Positions 1 through 7,075 of a stretch of DNA of 8,706 nucleotides are shown here, piece by piece. This DNA is from an uncultured Caulobacteraceae bacterium (lineage in GTDB: Bacteria > Pseudomonadota > Alphaproteobacteria > Caulobacterales > Caulobacteraceae). The first letter of the stretch is position 1. Each line of letters opens with the position of its first letter. The notes below the pieces were generated by a model, which saw only the letters and a program-made list of their open reading frames with translations, searched no databases and was not told the origin of the DNA. Position numbers and translations under genes: made by a program. The stretch is taken from the NCBI GenBank assembly GCA_946482375.1, contig CAMLRH010000102.1, forward strand, positions 1-8,706, in the 5' to 3' direction.

Positions 1-295
1 CCTTTTCCAGGTCGAGGACGAAGATCTTGCCGTCGCCGATCTTGCCGGTGTTGGCGGCGCGGCTCACCGCTGCGATCACCGCCTCGGCGATGTCGTCCGG
101 CACGGCGATCTCCAGCTTCACCTTGGGCAGCAGCTTCACCTCGTACTCGGCGCCCCGATAAACCTCGGTCTTGCCCTTCTGGCGGCCGTAGCCGCGCACC
201 TCGGTGACCGTCAGGCCCGAGGCGCCGACTTCGGTGACCGCCTCCAGCACCGCGTCGAGGCGGCTCGGCTTGATCACGGCGAGGATCATCTTCAT
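1..295 (-). CDS. P-II family nitrogen regulatory protein (GlnB/GlnK type), C-terminus cut by the window edge
   Basis: Trimeric cytoplasmic signal protein that senses 2-oxoglutarate and ATP/ADP and controls nitrogen targets such as GlnD/GlnE/NtrB or the ammonium channel AmtB. Ninety-eight of about 112 residues are visible. Seen in the translation: start MKMILAVIKP, the GYGRQKG segment at 35-41, the T-loop YRGAEY ending in Tyr51 (the classical uridylylation site), PKVKLE at 57-62, and the nucleotide-binding TGKIGDGKIF at 83-92. Residues 10-12 are PSR, where most homologues have PF followed by a basic residue. The start is supported by GGGAG (304-308) eight bases before the ATG. The gene lies 30 nt downstream of the methyltransferase gene on the same strand, so cotranscription is possible. 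Whether it is glnB (usually before glnA) or glnK (usually before amtB) depends on the gene beyond the left edge and cannot be decided here. Confidence 0.95.
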   Translation of the reverse strand, partial: MKMILAVIKPSRLDAVLEAVTEVGASGLTVTEVRGYGRQKGKTEVYRGAEYEVKLLPKVKLEIAVPDDIAEAVIAAVSRAANTGKIGDGKIFVLDLEK

Positions 296-325
296 GGGGC
301 AGGCTCCCGATCTATGAGGGCCAAG

Positions 326-1096
326 CTAAGGCGAATCTGGCCGCTTCTCCAAGAGGCGCCGCGTGCGCGCCGGCGCGGGACCGGCCGGCGCCGGCAGCAC
401 GCCTGGAGCGAACACGCGAACCCTGGCCTTGGCGCCCTTCGGCTTGACGGCGAAGGTCTGCTTCACCGCCTCGATGAGGATGAGGCCGGAGAACTGCGGC
501 CACAGCCGCGCGCCGACCTGCTCGAAGCCCTCGGCCCAGCGCGCCGCCCACTGGAACGGCGGCGCATAGAGAGCCCGCGTCCAGCCCGACGGCTCCAGGT
601 CGGCCTCTCGCAGCAGGGCTTCCAGCTGGCCGCGCGTATAGGGGCGGCCGTGGCCAAACGGCGTTTTCTCGGCGTTGGACCACGGGCCGTTGCGGGCGGC
701 GACGACCAGGATTGCCCGACCGGACGGCGCCATCACCCGCGCCACCTCGCGCAGCAGCTCTACCGGCGCGTCGCTCTCCTCGACGGCGTGGACGCAGAGG
801 ATGCGGTCGAACAGCGCGTTCTTCAGCGGCAGGGCGAACTCGTCGGCCAGGCAGGCGGCGTTGGCGCCTTCGCTGGGCCACACCTCGACGCCCTGCTGCG
901 CCGGCATGGCCGCGACCGCGCGGCGCGCCTTGCCCTGCATCAGCTCAAGGATCGGCGTGGCGTAGCCCAGCCCCAGCACGTCGAGCCCGTGCGCATCGCC
1001 CCATGCCTCGGTCACCTTGCGCCCGACCATCTCGCGCGCCGCCGCGCCCAGCGACGAGGCGTAGAAAGCGCGCAATTCGAGCACGTCACGGCGCAT
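326..1096 (-). CDS. Class I SAM-dependent methyltransferase, substrate unknown
   Basis: A 256-residue putative cytoplasmic methyltransferase with a Rossmann-like class I SAM fold. Visible motifs: a degenerate glycine-rich motif I, VLGLGYAT at 40-47; a motif IV-like stretch FDRILCVHAVEES at 96-108 with Asp97; and the post-core segment VMAPSGRAILVVAARNGPWS at 121-140. The C-terminal 45 residues are basic and proline/alanine-rich and look disordered. The gene is divergent from gloB; I recall this pairing from other alphaproteobacteria, which hints at a link with glyoxalase metabolism, but the substrate is unknown. No Shine-Dalgarno sequence precedes the ATG (the bases just before it read CCTCTA), so the start may be leaderless or poorly translated; GTG at codon 5 is an alternative. 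The gap to gloB is almost filled by a palindromic element, so its promoter must lie in or next to that element. Confidence 0.85.
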   Translation of the reverse strand: MRRDVLELRAFYASSLGAAAREMVGRKVTEAWGDAHGLDVLGLGYATPILELMQGKARRAVAAMPAQQGVEVWPSEGANAACLADEFALPLKNALFDRILCVHAVEESDAPVELLREVARVMAPSGRAILVVAARNGPWSNAEKTPFGHGRPYTRGQLEALLREADLEPSGWTRALYAPPFQWAARWAEGFEQVGARLWPQFSGLILIEAVKQTFAVKPKGAKARVRVFAPGVLPAPAGPAPARTRRLLEKRPDSP

Positions 1097-1120
1097 TAGA
1101 GGATGCCGGCCATCGGCTTG

Positions 1121-1236
1121 TTGCGTCCTTCGACACGCCCGCTGCGCGGGCTGCTCAGGATGACTACCTTTGTTTTGCTATACTCCAAACCTCGTCATCC
1201 TGAGCAGGCCCCCAAGGGCCGTGTCGAAGGACGCAA
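1121..1236. repeat. Palindromic intergenic element A (double-hairpin inverted repeat)
   Basis: Outer arms 1121-1137 and 1220-1236 are a perfect 17-bp inverted repeat. Inner arms 1152-1164 and 1194-1206 are a perfect 13-bp inverted repeat (core GCTCAGGATGAC). Between outer and inner arm on each side is a separate hairpin: left 1137-1151 (GCCCGC, loop TGC, GCGGGC), right 1207-1220 (GGCCC, loop CCAA, GGGCC). The central loop, 1165-1193, is AT-richer than its surroundings. The two hairpins differ in sequence but both pair. The element takes up 116 of the 153 nt between the divergent methyltransferase and gloB genes. Related sequences (ccttcgacacg…ctcaggatga) are, from memory, widespread dispersed repeats in Caulobacterales and sphingomonads; the copy number in this genome cannot be seen here. 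Confidence 0.9.
1160..1184 (+). promoter_or_regulatory. Candidate sigma-70-type promoter for gloB inside element A
   Basis: ATGACT (1160-1165), an 11-nt spacer and GCTATACT (1177-1184) resemble the Caulobacter housekeeping consensus TTGACG-N10-14-GCTANAWC: four of six and about six of eight positions match, with allowed spacing. TGCTATACT also reads as an extended -10. The -35-like box comes from the inner arm of the repeat. The mirror arm offers ATGACG on the minus strand, 10 nt from TATAGC, a possible divergent promoter for the methyltransferase gene. The predicted gloB leader would start near 1191 and contain the right half of the element. This rests on motif matching only. Confidence 0.35.
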
Positions 1237-1249
1237 TGAAAGCGCCGCC

Positions 1250-2011
1250 ATGTCCCTCACCGTCCACCAGTTTCCCTGCCTCGACGACAACTACGGCTTC
1301 CTGATCCGCGACGAGGCGAGCGGTCTCGCCGCCTGCATCGACACGCCCGACGCCAAGGCGATCCTGCGCGAGCTCGACAAGCTCGGCTGGAAGCTGGCCT
1401 ACATCCTCAACACCCACTGGCACCCCGACCACGCCGGCGGCAACGAGGAGATCAAGGCCGCCACCGGCTGCACGGTCGTGGGGCCGGCGGAGGTCAGCCG
1501 GATCGCCGCGCCCGACCGGGTGGTCCAGCACGGCGACACCGTCGACCTGGGCGAGACCCGCTTCGACGTCATCGACACCGGCGGCCATACGCTCGGGCAC
1601 ATCACCTATCACGACGCCGCCGACCGTATCGCCTTCGTCGGCGACACCCTGTTCGCGCTCGGCTGCGGGCGACTGTTTGAAGGCACACCCGCGCAGATGT
1701 GGGACAGCCTGCAGAAGCTGGCGGCGCTGCCCGACGACACCACCGTCTACTGCGCGCACGAATACACCGCCTCCAACGCCCGTTTCGCCCTGAGCGTCGA
1801 CCAGGACGAGGTGCTGCGCCGGCGCGCCGCCGACGTCTTCGCCGCCCGCGAGCGCGGCGAGCCGACCGTGCCGACCACCATCGGGCTGGAGAAGGCCACC
1901 AACCCCTTCCTGCGCGCGCCGCTGCTGGCGGACCGGCTCGGGCTCAACCCCACGGCCGACCACGAGGCTTTCGGCCAGATCCGGGCGGCGAAGGACGCGT
2001 TCAGGGGGTAG
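1250..2011 (+). CDS. gloB: Hydroxyacylglutathione hydrolase (glyoxalase II)
   Basis: Hydrolyses S-D-lactoylglutathione to D-lactate and glutathione, the second step of methylglyoxal detoxification, in the cytoplasm. The 253-residue protein has the usual family length. The metallo-beta-lactamase core carries THWHPDH at 55-61 (His56, His58, Asp60, His61), GGHTLGH with His113, the bridging Asp132 in GDTLFALGCGR, and His170 in YCAHEYT; together these are the full binuclear metal ligand set. The C-terminal glyoxalase II domain shows NPFLR at 218-222, the glutathione-binding region. The frame stays open upstream to 1103, but that extension is only the palindromic repeat; the start MSLTVHQFPCLDDNYGFLI matches where the family begins. 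The ribosome site is weak (GAAAG at 1238-1242). Palindromic elements abut both sides; the stop codon is followed directly by element B. Confidence 0.97.
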   Translation: MSLTVHQFPCLDDNYGFLIRDEASGLAACIDTPDAKAILRELDKLGWKLAYILNTHWHPDHAGGNEEIKAATGCTVVGPAEVSRIAAPDRVVQHGDTVDLGETRFDVIDTGGHTLGHITYHDAADRIAFVGDTLFALGCGRLFEGTPAQMWDSLQKLAALPDDTTVYCAHEYTASNARFALSVDQDEVLRRRAADVFAARERGEPTVPTTIGLEKATNPFLRAPLLADRLGLNPTADHEAFGQIRAAKDAFRG

Positions 2012-2124
2012 TTCTCCCTCCCCTTCATGGGGAGGGAAGACGGCGCAGCCGTCGGGTGGGGGAATCGAAACAACCCCACCCGCCTCGCTCCGCGAGCCAC
2101 CCTCCCCATGAAGGGGAGGGAGAA
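2012..2124. repeat. Palindromic intergenic element B; possible bidirectional terminator
   Basis: Outer arms 2012-2036 and 2100-2124 form a perfect 25-bp inverted repeat; each arm is itself a near-palindrome (CTCCCC TTCAT GGGGAG). The left hairpin is 2039-2053 (GACGGC, loop GCA, GCCGTC) and the right hairpin 2084-2096 (CTCGC, loop TCC, GCGAG). Inner arms CGGGTGGGG (2053-2061) and CCCCACCCG (2074-2082) pair across a 12-nt loop. It fills 113 of the 117 nt between the convergent gloB and DUF4908-like genes, beginning at the base after the gloB stop codon. A terminator role for both strands is plausible from position; neither side has a clear T-run. Confidence 0.88.
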
Positions 2125-2128
2125 GCCA

Positions 2129-2893
2129 TTACCGCGCGCCGGCGGCGTGGGCGATGCGCTCCGAGGAAGGCCGCCCCGCGATGCCCATGTCCGGCCGTAC
2201 GGTGACGACCAGCACGCCCTGCTTGTCGATATGGGCGTCGGGCTTCTTGCCCTGGGCGACGAAGATCTTCTCGATCCGGCCCAGCACCGTCTTGCCGTTC
2301 GGGTGACGGGCCATGCGGCCCATGGCGTCGGCGGCGACCATGGCCGCGTCGGCGATCAGGGCGGCGGACTGCGGCGTCGCGTCCGCGCCGACCGGGATCA
2401 GGCGATGGGCGGCCTTGCTGGCGCGCGCGCTCGCCTGAGCCAGCCTCTGCAGCAGGGTGTTGGGGCCCGTGGGGGGCAGGCGAATGGGGCTGGAGGTCCC
2501 GGCCACCGCCACCGCCGCCCCCTCCGGCCGCTCGCGGGTGAAGAGCGTCAGGCCGCCGAGCTTGGTCGCCCGCAACACCGGCTCGCCGAGGTCGTTCTTG
2601 TAGATGACATCACCGCGCGGCCCGGCCTGCGGCAGCAGCGCCCACACCTCGGGGCTGTCGGCGTAGCGCATCAGCGGGCGCGAGTTGGAGCGGTCGAGGA
2701 CGAACTCGTCGCCCGTCTCGGCCACGTAGCGCGCGACCATCGGCGCCGGGGCGCGGCGGTTGGCGTTGGGCGAACTGCCGAAAAGGCCGTCGCGCAGGAC
2801 GGAGTTGTCCTGCGCCACTGCGGGCGAGGCGCCAAGGCCCAGGGCGGCCACGCCCAGGACGAGAGCCGCTGCGATCGCTGGCCTTGCCACCAT
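2129..2893 (-). CDS. Exported protein of unknown function, DUF4908-like
   Basis: A 254-residue protein. Residues 1-27 form a signal peptide: a short basic start, a hydrophobic run from about 6 to 22, and an AVA|Q cleavage site after Ala27, so the mature protein is probably periplasmic or surface-exposed. The mature N-terminal half has a conserved-looking core (RDGLFGSSP at 34-42, VARYVAETGDEFVLDRS at 53-69, SPEVWALLP at 80-88, RGDVIYKNDLGEPVLRATKLGGLTLF from 93) that I recognise from memory as the DUF4908 family of Caulobacterales; this name is not checked. No catalytic motif is visible. It starts 74 nt after phaB on the same strand and could be read through from phaAB, but an exported protein has no evident role in cytoplasmic PHA synthesis. 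No good ribosome site precedes the ATG; GTG at codon 2 is an alternative start. Confidence 0.82.
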   Translation of the reverse strand: MVARPAIAAALVLGVAALGLGASPAVAQDNSVLRDGLFGSSPNANRRAPAPMVARYVAETGDEFVLDRSNSRPLMRYADSPEVWALLPQAGPRGDVIYKNDLGEPVLRATKLGGLTLFTRERPEGAAVAVAGTSSPIRLPPTGPNTLLQRLAQASARASKAAHRLIPVGADATPQSAALIADAAMVAADAMGRMARHPNGKTVLGRIEKIFVAQGKKPDAHIDKQGVLVVTVRPDMGIAGRPSSERIAHAAGAR

Positions 2894-2925
2894 GCCTGAC
2901 GCTATCCGCCCCGATTGGGACGAAT

Positions 2926-2953
2926 CTTGGACGGCCCAGCTTGGCCGTACAAG
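2926..2953 (-). promoter_or_regulatory. Hairpin between phaB and the DUF4908-like gene
   Basis: Bases 2926-2936 pair with 2943-2953: four pairs (CTTG/CAAG), one G·A mismatch, six pairs (ACGGCC/GGCCGT), and a six-base loop. It sits 14 nt after the phaB stop codon and 32 nt before the next start codon. No T-run follows on the minus strand, so it is not a standard intrinsic terminator. It could instead protect the phaAB transcript 3' end or partly stop read-through into the DUF4908-like gene. Confidence 0.5.
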
Positions 2954-2967
2954 GCTCGTTTCAGGCG

Positions 2968-3693
2968 TTAGCCCGCGAGATACTGGCCGCCGTTCGCCGT
3001 CAGGGTCGAGCCGGTGATGAAGCCGGCCTTCTCGCTGGCGAGGAAGGAGACCGCGTCGGCGATCTCCTCGGCCTTGCCGAGACGGCCCACCGGGATGCCG
3101 GCGATGATGCCTTGCAGCACGTTTTCCGGCACCGCGGCGACCATGTCGGTGTCAATGTAGCCCGGGCAGATGCAGTTCACCGTGATGCCCTTGCGCGCGC
3201 TTTCCTGCGCGAGCGCCTTGGTGAAGCCGATCATGCCGGCCTTGGCCGCCGAGTAGTTGGTCTGACCGAGCTGGCCCTTCTGGCCGTTGATCGAGGAGAT
3301 GTTGATGACCCGGCCAAAGCCGCGCTCACGCATGCCGTCGATCACCTGGCGGGTGACGTTGAAGCAGCTGTTCAGGTCGACGTTGACGACGTCGCCCCAC
3401 TGCTCGGCGCTCATCTTGTGGAACAGGCCGTCCTTGGTGATGCCGGCGTTGTTGACGACGATGTCGACCGGGCCCAGTTCAGCCTCGACCTTGGCGATGG
3501 CGGCCTGGCAGTCGTCGAACGAGCCGACATTGCACTTCACCACCATGATGCCGAGTTCCGACGCGGTCTTCTGCGCCGCCTCGTCATTGCCGGCGTAGGC
3601 GGCGGCGACCTTGTAGCCGTCGGCCTTCAAGCGCTCCGAAATGGCGCGGCCGATCCCCCGGGTCCCGCCCGTGACGAAAGCAACTCTGGTCAT
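2968..3693 (-). CDS. phaB: Acetoacetyl-CoA reductase (NADPH-dependent), PHB synthesis
   Basis: Reduces acetoacetyl-CoA to (R)-3-hydroxybutyryl-CoA, the monomer for polyhydroxybutyrate. The 241-residue protein is a classical short-chain dehydrogenase: cofactor motif TGGTRGIG at 8-15, NNAG at 81-84, NISS with Ser134, and the YxxxK pair Tyr147/Lys151. The stretch SINGQKGQLGQTNYSAAKAG (134-153) and PGYIDTDM at 177-184 are typical of PhaB rather than of the similar FabG. The start is supported by GGGGA at 3701-3705, seven bases before the ATG. It follows phaA by 27 nt in the same direction, so the two form a phaA-phaB operon. FabG is the main alternative reading and is unlikely given the neighbours. 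Confidence 0.97.
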   Translation of the reverse strand: MTRVAFVTGGTRGIGRAISERLKADGYKVAAAYAGNDEAAQKTASELGIMVVKCNVGSFDDCQAAIAKVEAELGPVDIVVNNAGITKDGLFHKMSAEQWGDVVNVDLNSCFNVTRQVIDGMRERGFGRVINISSINGQKGQLGQTNYSAAKAGMIGFTKALAQESARKGITVNCICPGYIDTDMVAAVPENVLQGIIAGIPVGRLGKAEEIADAVSFLASEKAGFITGSTLTANGGQYLAG

Positions 3694-3720
3694 TCGATTA
3701 TCCCCGATCTCGAAGTGTTT

Positions 3721-5124
<1,404 letters not shown>

Positions 5125-5733
5125 ATGGCCGAAAAACCCGAAACCGGCGAAACGGGCGGCGACGGGCGCGTCGTCATAAAAAAATACGCCAACCGGCGCC
5201 TCTACAACACAGCTTCGTCTTCGTATGTGACTCTCGATCACCTGTCGGACATGGTGAAGGAGGGCGTCGACTTCGTGGTCTATGACGCCAAGACCGGCGA
5301 GGACATCACCCGCTCGGTGCTGACCCAGATCATCTTCGAGGAAGAGAACCGCGGGGCCGGGACCAACCTCTTGCCCATTCAGTTCCTGCGCCAGCTGATC
5401 GGCTTCTACGGCAACAACATGCAGGCCTTCCTGCCGAGCTATCTCGAACTGTCGCTGGAAGCCTTCACCAAGCAGCAGGAGCGGATGCGCCAGCAGTTCG
5501 GCGCCGCCGGAGGACTGCCGGGGACGGGGGCCTACGAAGAGACCATCCGCCAGAACCTCGCCCTGTTCGACCGGGCGATGAAGATGTTCTCGCCCTTCGC
5601 CTTCCCCGGCCGCGCGGAAGAAGCCCCCGCGCCCAAGCCCTCCGAACCGGCGGCCGACGACTCCCTGGCCGAACTGCGCAAGCAGATGGAAGCCATGCAG
5701 GCCCAGATCGAGAAGCTGGCCAGCAAGGGCTGA
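5125..5733 (+). CDS. phaR: Polyhydroxyalkanoate synthesis repressor PhaR
   Basis: Cytoplasmic DNA- and PHA-binding repressor: it blocks phasin and PHA gene promoters and is released when it binds nascent PHA granules. The 202-residue protein has the PHB/PHA accumulation regulator DNA-binding domain at about 16-75 (VIKKYANRRLYNTASSSYVTL at 17-37 is the hallmark), then the PHB_acc region around 80-125 (LLPIQFLRQLIGFYGNNMQAFLPSYLE), a Pro/Ala linker and a short coiled coil at 180-200. I chose ATG 5125 over an in-frame GTG at 5086 because AGGGGA (5115-5120) precedes it and the extra 13 residues are unlike the family start. It is divergent from phaA, a common alphaproteobacterial arrangement. Element C follows nine nt after the stop codon. 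Confidence 0.96.
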   Translation: MAEKPETGETGGDGRVVIKKYANRRLYNTASSSYVTLDHLSDMVKEGVDFVVYDAKTGEDITRSVLTQIIFEEENRGAGTNLLPIQFLRQLIGFYGNNMQAFLPSYLELSLEAFTKQQERMRQQFGAAGGLPGTGAYEETIRQNLALFDRAMKMFSPFAFPGRAEEAPAPKPSEPAADDSLAELRKQMEAMQAQIEKLASKG

Positions 5734-5741
5734 TCTAGTTT

Positions 5742-5838
5742 CCGCTCATCCCCGCGAAAGCGGGGACCCAGGTGTTTTATCGGAGAGCGCGAGGGTTTCA
5801 GAAAAAGCCTGGGTTCCCGCTTTCGCGGGAATGAGCGG
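5742..5838. repeat. Palindromic intergenic element C with GAAA-capped hairpins
   Basis: Halves 5742-5772 and 5808-5838 are inverted copies, 31 bp with two mismatches. Each half contains its own hairpin: left 5750-5765 (CCCCGC, loop GAAA, GCGGGG), right 5814-5831 (TTCCCGC, loop TTTC, GCGGGAA; on the minus strand this loop also reads GAAA). The 35-nt centre is unpaired. It occupies 97 of the 115 nt between convergent phaR and the helix-turn-helix gene and may end transcription from both sides. The half unit (tcatccc, hairpin, gggacccagg) is shared with element D and is, from memory, a very common dispersed repeat in proteobacteria. Confidence 0.9.
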
Positions 5839-5848
5839 TGTTGGGGGA

Positions 5849-6151
5849 TCAGCCCTTCAGCCTGGCTTCAAGCCCAGCGACGCGGGCTTCCAGCGCCGCC
5901 ACCCGCTCTTCCAGGCTTTCCGATTGCGGCGTCGGCGTCGACACGCCCGCCCGGTGCGCGATCTCGGCCGGCGTGACGCCGAGCAGCTCGGCGAACGCAG
6001 CGACCTCCGCCGCCGACAGCTCCCGCTGGTCCTTGTAGACGAGGCCAAGCTCCGCCTCGTTCATGCCGCTGACCGCCGCCAGCACGCCGCGCGTCAGTCC
6101 GCGGTCGGCCAGCCGCGCATCGAACCACTCGGCGTCGAAGAAGAGGGCCAC
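5849..6151 (-). CDS. Small helix-turn-helix protein with C-terminal coiled coil, function unknown
   Basis: A 100-residue protein. Residues about 8-72 (DARLADRGLTRGVLAAVSG…ELLGVTPAEIAHRAGV) resemble a divergent XRE/Cro-type helix-turn-helix, followed by a short linker and a heptad-patterned coiled coil at 80-99 (LEERVAALEARVAGLEARLK) that probably dimerises it. A TTG at 6166 would add five residues, but GTG 6149-6151 is the better start because GGGAG (6160-6164) lies exactly eight bases before it, the same ribosome site as phaA and the PII gene, and the protein then opens with ALFFDAEWFDARL. No enzymatic motif is present. It is convergent with phaR and follows the glycosyltransferase on the same strand, separated by element D. 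A DNA-binding regulatory role is inferred from the fold alone; targets are unknown. Confidence 0.78.
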   Translation of the reverse strand: MALFFDAEWFDARLADRGLTRGVLAAVSGMNEAELGLVYKDQRELSAAEVAAFAELLGVTPAEIAHRAGVSTPTPQSESLEERVAALEARVAGLEARLKG

Positions 6152-6169
6152 CCGCCACGCTCCCAAAAA

Positions 6170-6274
6170 GCCGTCATCCCCCGGCGAAGTCCGGGGGACC
6201 CAAGCCGAGATGCAATAATTTCGACGCCGCCTGGGTCCCCCGGATCAGCCTTCGGCTGCCCGTGGGATGACGGC
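6170..6274. repeat. Palindromic intergenic element D
   Basis: Outer arms 6170-6180 and 6264-6274 are a perfect 11-bp inverted repeat (GCCGTCATCCC). The left hairpin is 6178-6197 (CCCCCGG, six-base loop, CCGGGGG). The right hairpin is longer, 6237-6266: base stem CCCCCGG/CCGTGGG with one mismatch, topped by CAGCC, loop TTC, GGCTG. Inner arms 6197-6205 and 6229-6237 pair with one mismatch (GACCCAAGC against GACCCAGGC). It belongs to the same family as element C. It takes up 105 of the 129 nt between the glycosyltransferase stop codon and the helix-turn-helix gene start, ending 18 nt before that start, so it may act as terminator for the first gene or leader for the second. Confidence 0.87.
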
Positions 6275-6280
6275 CGTTGC

Positions 6281-7021
6281 TCAGCTCTCGCTCACCTCAC
6301 CGGGCAGCCGCGACCTCGACTGGAGCCACATGACGCCCATGAGGTCGGTGAAGGCCACCTTCAGGCGGCCGAAGTTGGTGTATTTGGAGACGCCGGTGGT
6401 GCGGTGGCGGTGGTTCACCGGCTCGAAGGCGACCTCGTAGCCCTCGCGCAGCATCAGCGCGGGGATGTAGCGGTGGATGTGGTCGAAGTAGGGGAGCCGC
6501 AGGAAGGCCTCGCGGCGGAAGGCTTTCAGCCCGCAACCGGTGTCGTTGGCGCTGTCGCGCAGCAACTTCTTGCGGATGCCGTTGGCCCACTTGGAGGCCC
6601 ACTTCTTGGCCGCCGAGTCCTGGCGCTTCACCCGTTCGCCGCCGATCAGCGCCAGGCCGGGCGAGGCCTGCAGCCGTTCGGCCAGGCGCGGCGCATCGGC
6701 CGGGTCGTTCTGGCCGTCGCCGTCGAGGGTGACGATAATCGGCGCCTTGGCGGCGAGGATGCCGGTGCGGATGGCGCGGCTCTGGCCCGAGTTGGCGGCG
6801 TGCGACAGGACCCGCAGCTGCGGAATCTCGGCCTTCAGCGCCGTCAGCTGCGCCAGGGTGTCGTCGCGGCTGGCGTCGTTGACGAAGACCATCTCGTAGG
6901 CGCGATCGCCGAACGAGGCGGCGATCTCGCGCGCCAGCGCCGGGGCGGCGCCGCTTTCGTTATAGACGGGAACCACGACCGAGAAATCGGGAGCCCTGGA
7001 TGAAGTCGCCGCGCGCGCCAT
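6281..7021 (-). CDS. Family 2 glycosyltransferase (polyprenyl-phosphate sugar transferase type)
   Basis: Likely moves a sugar from a nucleotide donor to a polyprenyl phosphate on the cytoplasmic face of the inner membrane, like dolichyl-phosphate mannosyltransferase or ArnC. The 246-residue GT-A domain shows VPVYNE at 17-22, NDASRDDT at 48-55, the metal-binding DGDGQNDP at 100-107, TGCGLKAFRR at 161-170 and a basic RHRTTGVSKY at 205-214, all typical of this subfamily. There is no strong transmembrane helix; only a weakly hydrophobic segment at 223-234, so it is probably peripheral. GGAGG stands three bases before the ATG, closer than usual. It is divergent from the ArnT-like gene across 54 nt and probably supplies its lipid-linked sugar donor. 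The sugar itself cannot be read from the sequence. Confidence 0.92.
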   Translation of the reverse strand: MARAATSSRAPDFSVVVPVYNESGAAPALAREIAASFGDRAYEMVFVNDASRDDTLAQLTALKAEIPQLRVLSHAANSGQSRAIRTGILAAKAPIIVTLDGDGQNDPADAPRLAERLQASPGLALIGGERVKRQDSAAKKWASKWANGIRKKLLRDSANDTGCGLKAFRREAFLRLPYFDHIHRYIPALMLREGYEVAFEPVNHRHRTTGVSKYTNFGRLKVAFTDLMGVMWLQSRSRLPGEVSES

Positions 7022-7075
7022 GTCCCTCCATAGCCGAAAAGTCGGCCAGGGGAAGGATCGTGCTATCTAGGCCCT

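Noticed and set aside
1121..1236. Cloverleaf-like fold of element A considered as a tRNA or structured RNA gene
   Set aside because: There is no TΨC-loop GTTC motif, anticodon arm or CCA-compatible acceptor; the fold comes from inverted repeats that pair equally well on both strands.
1103..1249. N-terminal extension of gloB from ATG 1103
   Set aside because: The extra 49 codons are translated from palindromic element A and do not resemble glyoxalase II, which starts at MSLTVHQFPCLDDNYG.
2926..2953. Hairpin after phaB as an intrinsic terminator
   Set aside because: The minus-strand bases after the stem (ATTCGTCC) contain no T-run, so only a hairpin is claimed.
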